A DNA stretch of 5,996 nt from a bacterium (GCA_013202595.1 JABMPV010000255.1:1-5996); one strand, 5' to 3'; positions 1 to 5,561 are shown, numbered from the stretch's first letter. Notes: generated by a model from the letters alone, not told the origin. Made by a program: numbers and translations.

Positions 1-1
1 C

Positions 2-406
2 TCAACGGTCCCCCTGGGTGAAGACGCGCGGCCCCTAAGGCTGCACGAGTCGATGCTGCCCCATGGAAGGGGTCACCTTCCACGTCGCTGCGGCCCGGGA
101 GAAGTACTTCGACATCGTTGCCTTCGACGCCGTCACGGCAAGGAACATGGTCGCGATCTCCGAACCGGCGCGGCGCATCAAGCAGACGGTGACTGTTCCG
201 AATGACCTGGGCAGGATCTGCTACCCCACGCTGATCGTGCACGGTGCCGAGGACTTCATCGTGCCGGCGACACCCCACTCGTCAGCCGGTTCATCCCCGA
301 CGCTCGGCTCACGATGATTCCCGAGAGCGGCCACGACCCGTTCATCGAACAGCCGGAGGCCTTCACCCGAACGTTGAGACTCTTCATCAACGCAGCACGA
401 GGGTGA
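2..406 (+). pseudogene. alpha/beta-hydrolase, frameshifted 3' remnant
   Basis: This is the C-terminal part of an alpha/beta-hydrolase-fold protein, cut by the window start and broken by two frame changes. Positions 2-62 read in one frame and end RLHESMLP; reading moves at the CCCC run (59-62) into a second frame (63-277) containing PTLIVHGAEDFIVP, the usual strand with the catalytic-acid Asp. From about 278 the third piece reads LVSRFIPDARLTMIPESGHDPF and ends LFINAARG at TGA 404-406. The motifs HGAEDxIVP, then GH with the catalytic His, then ExPExF are in the correct family order, so the frames belong to one ancestral gene. The nucleophile elbow would lie upstream of the window. A start at ATG 63 would give a short protein that loses the catalytic His. 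Substrate cannot be inferred. Pseudogene is preferred; an indel error in the assembly is the alternative. Confidence 0.72.
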
Positions 407-426
407 GGTGACCGGACGCTGCTGAC

Positions 427-447
427 TGTCCTCGCACCCCGAGGGCA
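427..447 (+). terminator. hairpin after hydrolase remnant
   Basis: An 8-bp stem (427-434 with 440-447, one G-T pair) encloses a 5-base CACCC loop, about 20 bases after the stop of the hydrolase remnant. No T-run follows, so it would be a tail-less actinobacterial-style terminator at best. It lies between two convergent genes and could act on either. The rest of 448-581 shows only a 7-bp inverted repeat with a 47-base loop (523-529/577-583), which is not convincing. Confidence 0.35.
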
Positions 448-581
448 CGGGGAAGGTCATGACAACGGTCGTCCCGACAGTGGCACCGAAGGAGGAGAAC
501 CCTGCGGGTCCCGTCACTTGCCGACCCCGTTGAAGTGCCCCTATACCGCTCAGCTGGAATCGGGGAGCCGTCCCTGCGGGG

Positions 582-2012
582 TCAGTCATGGGGCCGGATG
601 TTGCGGTTGACGCGAAACAGGTTGGAAGGGTCGTACTTGGCCTTCACGGTCTCCAGACGGCTGTGGTTACCCCGATACGACTCCTCGGTGCGCCGGTCGT
701 CCTCATCCTCGGTCTGGAAATTGATGTAGTTGCCGCCCGTGGAGTACGGCTTCAGAGCCCCCCAGGCGTTGCGAACCCAGGTCCGGTACTCATCGCCGGC
801 GGGGTCGCCCTCGGGCCACATCGCCGAGATGACACATGCATAGGCAGCCTCCCGGTTCCCGATGGCGCCGTCGTTCTCGGCATGATCATTGATGGCTCCG
901 GCCAGGTGGAACAGCACGATCTGATTCGCCGGGGACTCGTTGCCGATGAACTGGGCGCGATAGGTGTCGAGAACTCCTCCACCGAGACCCGGCAAGAACT
1001 CCGACTTCCAGTAATAGTGCATCCCATTCGGTTGAGTGGCATCCAGCATGGACTGCTGAGCGACGTACTCCTTGACCTGGATGATGTCGGCCACAGGTTC
1101 TCCGTGCGCTCTGATCGACGCGAGGTCCTTCTCGGCCTGCTCCAGGCTCCCGGAGTGACACACCACCATGGCGATGATCGGCGTCCCGTGAGCGGTCTCC
1201 GGCACCCACGGGGCGGGAGGTGCATTTCGCATGAGGAGCGCGAGAGTCAGCTCTCGTGGCGCAGACTCGGTGACCGTCCGATAGAGATCCAGAACACTCC
1301 CGGCCTCGGCGGCGGGCCATGCGATCAGCCCGGCGGTAACCTGCGGACCAACCTCGTGAAGCCGGTACGTGAATTCGGTGACGACCCCGAAGTTGCCGCC
1401 ACCACCTCGCAATGCCCAGAAGAGGTCTTCGTTCTCAGATCGCGATGCACGCAGCACGGCCCCGTCGGCCGTCACGATCTCGACCTCCTCGAGATCGTCG
1501 ACCGTCCATCCGAATCGGCGGCTCAAGTACCCGAATCCGCCACCAAGAGTGAGCCCTGCCGCACCCGTCTCGGAGACGAACCCCAGCGTCGTGGCCAGTC
1601 CGTGCACCTGGGTGGCCCGATCGATGTCGCCGAGGATGCACCCCGGCGCAACCCGGGCCAAACGAGCATCCAGATCGACTTCGATGCTCTTCATCTTCGA
1701 CATGTCGAGAGTGACGCCGCCGTCGCACAGGGCCAGGCCGGCGATGTTGTGTCCCCCACCCCTGATGGACAATTGCAGTCCGTTGTCGCGCACGAAGCCA
1801 ACGGTCCGCACGACATCCCGGGTGGTGCGCGCACTCACGATCAGGGCCGGCTGCTTCTTGATCAGCCCGTTCCAGAGCCGCGTCGCCTCGGCAAACCCCT
1901 CGTCATCGGGATAGAGGAGTGGCCCTTCGAGACCGTCCCCCAGGGCGGTCACGGCCGCCACCGGGATGTCGCGCGGTTCTCCGTTCAAGCCAACTATCCG
2001 AATTGCTGTCAT
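582..2012 (-). CDS. FAD-binding oxidase, berberine-bridge-enzyme (BBE) type
   Basis: A 476-residue flavin-dependent oxidoreductase of the PCMH-type FAD-binding / BBE family, full length for that family. The FAD domain occupies about residues 50-220: RTTRDVVRTV, then RGGGHNIAG (84-92), where His88 matches the usual covalent 8-alpha-histidyl FAD site, then GLTLGGGFGYLSRRFG (153-168) and FWALRGGGGNFGVVT (198-212). The substrate domain follows, and the C-terminal BBE segment ends YDPSNLFRVNRNIRP (460-474). The second covalent Cys of bicovalent relatives is absent: GFVSETG stands there, so FAD is probably singly attached. The ATG at 2012 is chosen because a GGGGGG ribosome site lies 5 bases upstream; 44 further in-frame codons overlap the remnant of the neighbouring beta-propeller gene. 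No signal peptide is seen, so it is probably cytoplasmic. Relatives oxidise sugars, alcohols or secondary metabolites; the substrate here is unknown. Confidence 0.93.
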   Translation of the reverse strand: MTAIRIVGLNGEPRDIPVAAVTALGDGLEGPLLYPDDEGFAEATRLWNGLIKKQPALIVSARTTRDVVRTVGFVRDNGLQLSIRGGGHNIAGLALCDGGVTLDMSKMKSIEVDLDARLARVAPGCILGDIDRATQVHGLATTLGFVSETGAAGLTLGGGFGYLSRRFGWTVDDLEEVEIVTADGAVLRASRSENEDLFWALRGGGGNFGVVTEFTYRLHEVGPQVTAGLIAWPAAEAGSVLDLYRTVTESAPRELTLALLMRNAPPAPWVPETAHGTPIIAMVVCHSGSLEQAEKDLASIRAHGEPVADIIQVKEYVAQQSMLDATQPNGMHYYWKSEFLPGLGGGVLDTYRAQFIGNESPANQIVLFHLAGAINDHAENDGAIGNREAAYACVISAMWPEGDPAGDEYRTWVRNAWGALKPYSTGGNYINFQTEDEDDRRTEESYRGNHSRLETVKAKYDPSNLFRVNRNIRPHD

Positions 2013-2017
2013 CTGCG

Positions 2018-2023
2018 CCCCCC
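2018..2023 (-). promoter_or_regulatory. ribosome binding site of the BBE oxidase
   Basis: Six consecutive G on the minus strand, 5 bases before ATG 2012-2010. It decides the start: 44 upstream in-frame codons reach 2144, but they lie in remnant sequence. Confidence 0.6.
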
Positions 2024-2086
2024 ATTTTGTGTGCCGCGCCATGCGAGCCAGCGGATCGAAGGTCGCGCGCACCCGAGATCCGGGAC

Positions 2087-2092
2087 CATATA
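2087..2092 (-). promoter_or_regulatory. possible -10 box for the BBE oxidase
   Basis: TATATG on the minus strand is the most A+T-rich spot upstream of the oxidase and resembles a -10 hexamer. No -35 match exists at 16-18 bp, so this is weak. It would give a leader of roughly 70 bases. Confidence 0.2.
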
Positions 2093-2165
2093 CGAACCAC
2101 CAACCGACAGGCTGTCGGGCCGATTCGCTATCCGCCCGGACCACATGGTCCGCGAGCCCACCCCG

Positions 2166-2532
2166 GGTGACCGGTGAGCCCTGCGGAGACCAGGCGGGTT
2201 CCAGGTCGAGGGACGACGTCGTCGTCAGTGCTGTGGGGCAGATCCATCGGCTCGCATCACGTAGACGTTCCAGTCACCGTCGCGCGTCGACGTGAACACG
2301 ATCATCGACCCGTCAGGAGACCAGTCCGGGAGGGATCGCCCCTGCCGGCCTGACAGCTCGGCATGATCGGATCGAGGTCCTCGACGAACGTGAACCCGCC
2401 ATTCTGGGGAAAGAGAGCGCAGATCTCGGCGGAGGTCAGGTCACCGACGGTGGCCGGTGCGGCACCCGGGAGAATGAGGACGAGCACAGCAGAGAATGCG
2501 AGAGCGAAACCGACCGCCGTCCGTTTCGCCAT
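2166..2532 (-). pseudogene. secreted PD40/WD40-like beta-propeller protein, twice frameshifted
   Basis: The remnant starts at ATG 2532 with a clear signal peptide (MAKR, then a hydrophobic run, then LPGAAPA), implying export. It continues as ICALFPQNGGFTFVEDLDP and then loses frame near 2345-2390. The next frame gives LPDWSPDGSMIVFTSTRDG and NVYVMRADGSAPQH, a textbook PD40 (TolB-like) repeat, ending at TGA 2225-2227. Adding one C just before that stop restores APQHLT and opens the third frame, SLDLEPAWSPQGSPV, the start of another PD40 repeat. Both breaks fit single-base losses. Intact relatives carry many repeats and often sit at the cell surface. The third frame runs on into the 44 codons ahead of the oxidase, including VRADSESARQ, which may be a worn repeat. 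No ribosome site precedes 2532; in-frame ATGs at 2559 and 2619 are alternatives. Confidence 0.75.
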
Positions 2533-2608
2533 GGGGCAGGTCTTGCAGGACGGTCCCATGCGAACGCCGGGGCAGCCGCCAATGGCCGTGATGGCTCGGT
2601 TTCCCTCA

Positions 2609-2614
2609 TAGGCT
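2609..2614 (+). promoter_or_regulatory. possible -10 box, leaderless start of the nuclease-like gene
   Basis: TAGGCT fits TANNNT and ends 6 bases before GTG 2621, the spacing expected if transcription begins at the start codon. No ribosome site precedes the GTG, which agrees with a leaderless mRNA. No good -35 is seen. Confidence 0.3.
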
Positions 2615-2620
2615 CGCATT

Positions 2621-3295
2621 GTGACGGCGATCGGTTCCCTCAACGAGAAGCCCCTCCATGCGGCGCTCAAAGCCTGGTATCACCAGGATGGAGATCTGGT
2701 GGAAGCCCCCGTCGATGGCTTCGTGGTCGATCTCGTGCGCGCCGGACTGCTCATCGAGATCCAGACCAGGGGCTTCTCGTCGATGCGACGGAAGTTCGAT
2801 CGGCTGTTGGACATCCACTCGATGCGACTGGTGCACCCGATTGCATCCGTCAAGTGGATCGTGAAGGTGGATGCGCACGGCCAAGAGGTATCCCGCCGAC
2901 GATCACCGAAGCGCGGCATCACTGCGGACGTGTGCGCAGAACTGGTGTCGTTTCCCTCGCTGTTGAGCCACCCCAACTTCTTGCTCGAGGTTCTGCTGAT
3001 CGAAGAGGAAGAGGTCTGGCGCCCGGATGCCACCAAGGGCTGGCGGCGCAACGGGTACGCGATACAGGAGCGGAGACTGATCGACGTATTCGACTCAACC
3101 GAGTTCGGTTCGCCTCGCGATCTGCTGACGCTGCTGCCGCCGGGCCTGCCAGATCGATTTACGACCAAGGACCTTGCCGACCTGCTGGGACGAACCCGGC
3201 ATCTGGCACAAGAAGTCGCCTACTGCCTGCGCGAGTCGGGCGCCATCGAGGTCATCGAGCGAGACAAGCGTGGCTACCTGTATCGGGTGCCGTAG
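2621..3295 (+). CDS. unnamed protein: PD-(D/E)XK-like nuclease core plus winged helix
   Basis: A 224-residue protein resembling conserved hypothetical proteins; I cannot give a family name with certainty. It has no signal peptide or membrane segment, so it is cytoplasmic. Residues 28-60 look like a PD-(D/E)XK nuclease core: Glu28, Asp37 in VVDLVR, then a hydrophobic strand LLIEIQT with Glu46-x-Gln48 in place of E-x-K, and a following basic helix with Lys58. The middle has the basic stretch SRRRSPKRG (91-99) and HPNFLLEVLLIEEEEV (117-132). The C-terminus (about 178-224), FTTKDLADLLGRTRHLAQEV to GYLYRV, resembles a winged helix. The start is GTG 2621, just before LNEKPLHAALKAWY; there is no ribosome site, but a TANNNT box suits leaderless expression. 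It diverges from the propeller remnant and converges on the HNH gene. Nuclease activity is inference; a DNA-binding or regulatory role is the alternative. Confidence 0.85.
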   Translation: MTAIGSLNEKPLHAALKAWYHQDGDLVEAPVDGFVVDLVRAGLLIEIQTRGFSSMRRKFDRLLDIHSMRLVHPIASVKWIVKVDAHGQEVSRRRSPKRGITADVCAELVSFPSLLSHPNFLLEVLLIEEEEVWRPDATKGWRRNGYAIQERRLIDVFDSTEFGSPRDLLTLLPPGLPDRFTTKDLADLLGRTRHLAQEVAYCLRESGAIEVIERDKRGYLYRVP

Positions 3296-3321
3296 CCCGA
3301 TGGCACTCTTCACCCTGGGAT

Positions 3322-3357
3322 GGCTTTCCGAGAGCAAAGCCGCCCGGAACGAGCGGC
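3322..3357. terminator. overlapping hairpins between convergent genes
   Basis: GGCTTT (3322-3327) pairs with AAAGCC (3336-3341), 27 bases after the stop of the nuclease-like gene. An alternative stem GCCGC (3339-3343) with GCGGC (3353-3357) shares bases with the first. There is no T-run on either strand, so termination is only plausible. Nothing else is recognised in 3296-3416. Confidence 0.3.
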
Positions 3358-3416
3358 AATGGGGTGACTGAACGCCGGAATCCGCACTACCGAACAGGGC
3401 CTGATGGCGCGTCGTG

Positions 3417-3917
3417 TCAGGAAGCCATCGCCAAGTAGGCCATCCAGGAGGGATCCGGAGGGCCGCCGAGGCCGATGAGCAGCCATCCATGACGACGCGG
3501 CACCTTCGGCGGCATCGTCAGGACCATCCCGGCCTCTTCAGGGGTGCGATCACCTTTTCGGGTGTTGCACGGCCGGCACGCGGCAACGACGTTCTCCCAG
3601 ATGTGATCCCCTCCCCTCGACCGGGGCATCACGTGATCGAGATTCTCTGCCGCCGCACCGCAGTACTGACAGTGGCTCCCGTCCCTGGCGAAAACCGCCC
3701 TGCGATTGAGCGGCACCCTGCGCTGGAACGGCACCCGCACGTAGCGCCGCAGCCGAATCACCGATGGCACGGGGACCTGCATCCGCTCGGACGACCAGAT
3801 CCGGTCTGAGGACTCCACGAGTTCTGCCTTGTCGCGCACGACCAGCACGACCGCCCGGCGAATCGACACCACCGAGAGCGGCTCGTACGTCGCATTGAGC
3901 ACGAGGGCATGTGCCAT
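3417..3917 (-). CDS. HNH endonuclease
   Basis: A 166-residue HNH nuclease of the compact type common in actinobacteria, opening with the typical ALVLNATYEPLSVVSIRRAV. The N-terminal 70 residues are the family's own domain. The HNH fold follows: zinc pairs Cys83-x-x-Cys86 (CQYC) and Cys114-x-x-Cys117 (CRPC), catalytic Asp94-His95 in LDHVMPRSRGG, Asn109 in WENVVAAC, and Asn118 before TRKGDRTPEE. All expected residues are present, so a metal-dependent DNA-cutting activity is likely; the target is unknown. ATG 3917 is chosen because homology begins there; 179 further in-frame codons upstream lie across the divergent recombinase-like gene. No ribosome site precedes it, but a TACGAT box ends 6 bases upstream, pointing to a leaderless mRNA. 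It shares a 135-bp region with the divergent recombinase-like gene. Confidence 0.93.
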   Translation of the reverse strand: MAHALVLNATYEPLSVVSIRRAVVLVVRDKAELVESSDRIWSSERMQVPVPSVIRLRRYVRVPFQRRVPLNRRAVFARDGSHCQYCGAAAENLDHVMPRSRGGDHIWENVVAACRPCNTRKGDRTPEEAGMVLTMPPKVPRRHGWLLIGLGGPPDPSWMAYLAMAS

Positions 3918-3923
3918 CGCAAG

Positions 3924-3929
3924 ATCGTA
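3924..3929 (-). promoter_or_regulatory. -10 box for leaderless HNH gene
   Basis: TACGAT on the minus strand matches TANNNT and ends 6 bases before the ATG. A weak -35, GTGAAG (3948-3953, minus), lies 18 bp further up. The spacing fits transcription starting at or next to the start codon. Confidence 0.45.
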
Positions 3930-3974
3930 CCAGTGCCGTCTCCCCCGCTTCACCGTGCCACTCTGGGTGTACAC

Positions 3975-4003
3975 TTGACACTCTCCGTACCAGGATCGAG
4001 ACT
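3975..4003 (+). promoter_or_regulatory. promoter of the recombinase-like gene
   Basis: A perfect TTGACA (3975-3980) is followed after 17 bp by GAGACT (3998-4003), a weak -10 that keeps the second A, the fourth A and the final T. The palindrome GTGTACAC (3967-3974) abuts the -35 and could be an operator. Expected leader: about 40 bases. Confidence 0.5.
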
Positions 4004-4040
4004 GGTCGCGGACGTTGATGGTGCAGGATGCACCGGGACG

Positions 4041-4046
4041 AGGAGG
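4041..4046 (+). promoter_or_regulatory. ribosome binding site of the recombinase-like gene
   Basis: A perfect AGGAGG, 6 bases before GTG 4053. It fixes the start and excludes the ATG at 3909, which lies inside the HNH gene. Confidence 0.85.
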
Positions 4047-4052
4047 AAGACC

Positions 4053-4556
4053 GTGCGGGTGGTCGGGTATGTTCGGGAGAGCGCCGATCCCGGCGACGCG
4101 CGCCCTGCGTTCGAACAGCACGAGCACATCAGGCGGTTCTGCACAACGCGAGGCGATCACCTCGTCTCGGTGTGCCAGGACGCCCGCCAACCGGGCCACG
4201 CGCTCGGGCGGGACGGCTACAGGAGCCTGCTGGGTGTCATCGCAAGCGGTGGAGCCGACGCGGTGGTCGTGTCGGGCCTCGACGCCCTTGCCTCCGATCT
4301 CGTCGTGCAGGAGATCCTCCTCTGGGATCTGAGGACCCGCAGCATTCGGGTCATGTCGACCGACGACACCGAAGCAGACGCCTTGAGCGAAGACCCGGGT
4401 CCGATGCGCCAGTTCGTCAGGGACGTCCTGATCAGGGTCGCAGAGCACGCCCAATGGCTCAGCCCTCCGCCCATCCCCCGCCCACCCGGCGGAGCGGACA
4501 TCGTCGTGGAGTTGCTGGCGAGCGAACCGACCCCGGACGCGACGACACCCCGGTGA
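4053..4556 (+). CDS. serine-recombinase-fold protein with degenerate active site
   Basis: A 167-residue protein made of a resolvase/invertase N-terminal domain and little else. It begins MRVVGYVRES, so Arg8 and Ser10 sit exactly where gamma-delta resolvase has its catalytic Arg8 and nucleophile Ser10. CQDARQPGHALGRDGYRSLL (41-60) matches the segment carrying resolvase Arg45 (here Arg53). The key motif LDRLxR reads LDALAS (76-81): Asp77 is kept, but the equivalents of Arg68 and Arg71 are Ala and Ser. The helix QFVRDVLIRVAEHAQWL (120-136) corresponds to the start of the dimer helix. The tail (137-167) is proline-rich, and the usual helix-turn-helix DNA-binding domain is missing. Strand exchange therefore looks unlikely; a regulatory or partner-binding role is inference. 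The start is set by AGGAGG at 4041. It diverges from the HNH gene and its TGA lies in a terminator loop. Confidence 0.85.
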   Translation: MRVVGYVRESADPGDARPAFEQHEHIRRFCTTRGDHLVSVCQDARQPGHALGRDGYRSLLGVIASGGADAVVVSGLDALASDLVVQEILLWDLRTRSIRVMSTDDTEADALSEDPGPMRQFVRDVLIRVAEHAQWLSPPPIPRPPGGADIVVELLASEPTPDATTPR

Positions 4557-4571
4557 CCCGGGGCGTCGTTT
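4541..4571 (+). terminator. intrinsic terminator overlapping the recombinase-like stop codon
   Basis: CCCCGG (4548-4553) pairs perfectly with CCGGGG (4558-4563) around a TGAC loop whose TGA is the stop codon. After one A/C mismatch the stem continues for 5 bp plus a G-T pair (4541-4546 with 4565-4570) and ends in TTT (4569-4571). This is the most convincing terminator in the window. Confidence 0.7.
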
Positions 4572-4584
4572 CGGGAAGCCGAAA
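4569..4584 (-). terminator. small hairpin after the Ala/Pro-rich gene
   Basis: TTTCGG pairs with CCGAAA around a 4-base loop, 11 bases beyond the TGA of the leftward gene. It shares 4569-4570 with the base of the neighbouring terminator stem. No T-run follows it on the minus strand, so it may rely on the larger adjacent hairpin. Confidence 0.35.
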
Positions 4585-4595
4585 ACTGCCGGTGA

Positions 4596-5309
4596 TCAAC
4601 CGCCTCGCAGCGCCGACCAGGTAGCCCGTGCGACCGCAAATGCCTTCGAGGCCTTGACGACTGCGGCACCTGCGGCCCGCGTTCCATCTGCTCTCTCGAG
4701 GACCACGGTCATGACTTCGCTGCCACCCGCCACGGTCCCATCGACCGACACGAGTGCCGGGGGATGTCCGTCAGCGAGAGCGCCGACTGCGGACACGACC
4801 GCCTCGTACATACCCTCTTCGCTGGGCCCTGAACGCTGCGTCAGCGTCCGCCCATCCGTGAACACGGCCGTAACAGCCAACCCCTCGCTGCTCTCTTCGA
4901 CACGCAGCGATGCCAGGCCGGCGTCGACTGCAGCGGAAGGAGGCGCCTCGCGGGGCGGCTCGATGGTGGCCACCGACGGTGGCGTCGATGGTGCGGACAC
5001 GGCGGCGATCGGTGGCGGCATTGCCGCAATGATCTCCTGAGGCGCCGGTGCCTCGATCGCCGGCGGCGGCACAGGAGCCGCGTCCCCGCTGGATTCCTCT
5101 GGTTCTGTCTTCTCATCTGCCCCGGTGACACGCGAACGCATCCCGTGGGCCGCGAGGACCCGCTGCACTTCGGCCCCAACCAATCTGGCGTCAGCGTCAG
5201 GTGCGAGGCGAACCCGCACTCCCGACGCCGAGTCACCCGACTCGTCGACCTCTGCCTCGGCTACGCCAGGCAATTGCAGCAACTCGTCGCGAAGGTTGCT
5301 CTCCGCCAC
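4596..5309 (-). CDS. hypothetical two-domain protein with Pro/Ala-rich linker
   Basis: A 237-residue protein I do not recognise. Residues 1-62 (LRDELLQLPGVAEAEVDE, a strand VRVRL, a helix AEVQRVLAAHG) alternate in the beta-alpha-beta order of a small ferredoxin-like domain, as in ACT or metal-binding modules, but no metal-binding Cys pair is present. Residues 63-128 are an acidic then Pro/Ala-rich linker. The C-terminal part (131-237) looks like two copies of one unit: a strand ending in DGR or DGT, a short turn, and a helix ending in AVGAL (173-177) or ATWSAL (229-234); the shape recalls small allosteric or dimerisation domains. There is no signal peptide or membrane segment. GTG 5309 is chosen for the AAGGGAG ribosome site 6 bases upstream. 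It converges with the recombinase-like gene and diverges from moxR. Function unknown; a soluble regulatory or binding protein is a guess. Confidence 0.85.
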   Translation of the reverse strand: MAESNLRDELLQLPGVAEAEVDESGDSASGVRVRLAPDADARLVGAEVQRVLAAHGMRSRVTGADEKTEPEESSGDAAPVPPPAIEAPAPQEIIAAMPPPIAAVSAPSTPPSVATIEPPREAPPSAAVDAGLASLRVEESSEGLAVTAVFTDGRTLTQRSGPSEEGMYEAVVSAVGALADGHPPALVSVDGTVAGGSEVMTVVLERADGTRAAGAAVVKASKAFAVARATWSALRGG

Positions 5310-5315
5310 GGTCGT

Positions 5316-5322
5316 CTCCCTT
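5316..5322 (-). promoter_or_regulatory. ribosome binding site of the two-domain protein
   Basis: AAGGGAG on the minus strand, 6 bases before the GTG start at 5309; it supports this non-ATG start. Confidence 0.6.
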
Positions 5323-5345
5323 CTCAGCTATCCCGTTACCCCCGA

Positions 5346-5361
5346 CGCAATCGGAGAATCT
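5346..5361. repeat. direct repeat copy 1 (CGCAATCGGAGANNCT)
   Basis: CGCAATCGGAGA followed by ATCT. The first 12 bases recur exactly at 5416 and 14 of 16 positions match. It lies about 37 bases upstream of the leftward gene's start, so it could be an operator. Confidence 0.6.
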
Positions 5362-5415
5362 GACGACATCTGCACGGTCGACGACGGCCCTGGTACTCCC
5401 TCTGCCGTCATCACC

Positions 5416-5431
5416 CGCAATCGGAGATACT
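5416..5431. repeat. direct repeat copy 2 (CGCAATCGGAGANNCT)
   Basis: CGCAATCGGAGA followed by TACT, exactly 70 bp from copy 1 and in the same orientation. Seventy bp is close to seven helical turns, which would place both sites on one DNA face. Confidence 0.6.
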
Positions 5432-5561
5432 CCCGGTCAGGTGATGGCACTCACAGTAGTCGTAACCAACACTCCTTGCATCCGATTTCTCAGGATGCCC
5501 TGTGTCGAGTCGAACTCCCGCCGGACAGCGATCGCCGGAGGCACCCCCGGAGCCAGCTACC

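Noticed and set aside
221..589. A 122-codon leftward frame over the hydrolase remnant and intergenic region
   Set aside because: No ribosome site or recognisable domain, and it overlaps coding-derived hydrolase sequence on the other strand.
2013..2144. 44-codon N-terminal extension of the BBE oxidase
   Set aside because: It has no family similarity, continues the third frame of the propeller remnant, and the ribosome site sits at the downstream ATG.
588..2177. A 529-codon open frame on the plus strand, opposite the BBE oxidase
   Set aside because: It is antisense to a clearly recognised gene, has no domain I recognise and is rich in Arg, Gly, Pro and His as expected of a shadow frame in GC-rich DNA.
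3909..4052. Upstream ATG start for the recombinase-like gene at 3909
   Set aside because: It lies inside the HNH gene and upstream of the TTGACA promoter; the AGGAGG site and the MRVVGYVRES homology both point to GTG 4053.
3918..4454. N-terminal extension of the HNH frame to 345 codons
   Set aside because: The family start is at ATG 3917, a -10 box sits just before it, and the extension runs across the divergent recombinase-like gene.
4053..4556. An active resolvase or phage integrase marking a mobile element
   Set aside because: Both catalytic arginines of LDRLxR and the DNA-binding domain are missing, and no attachment site, terminal repeat or phage gene is nearby.
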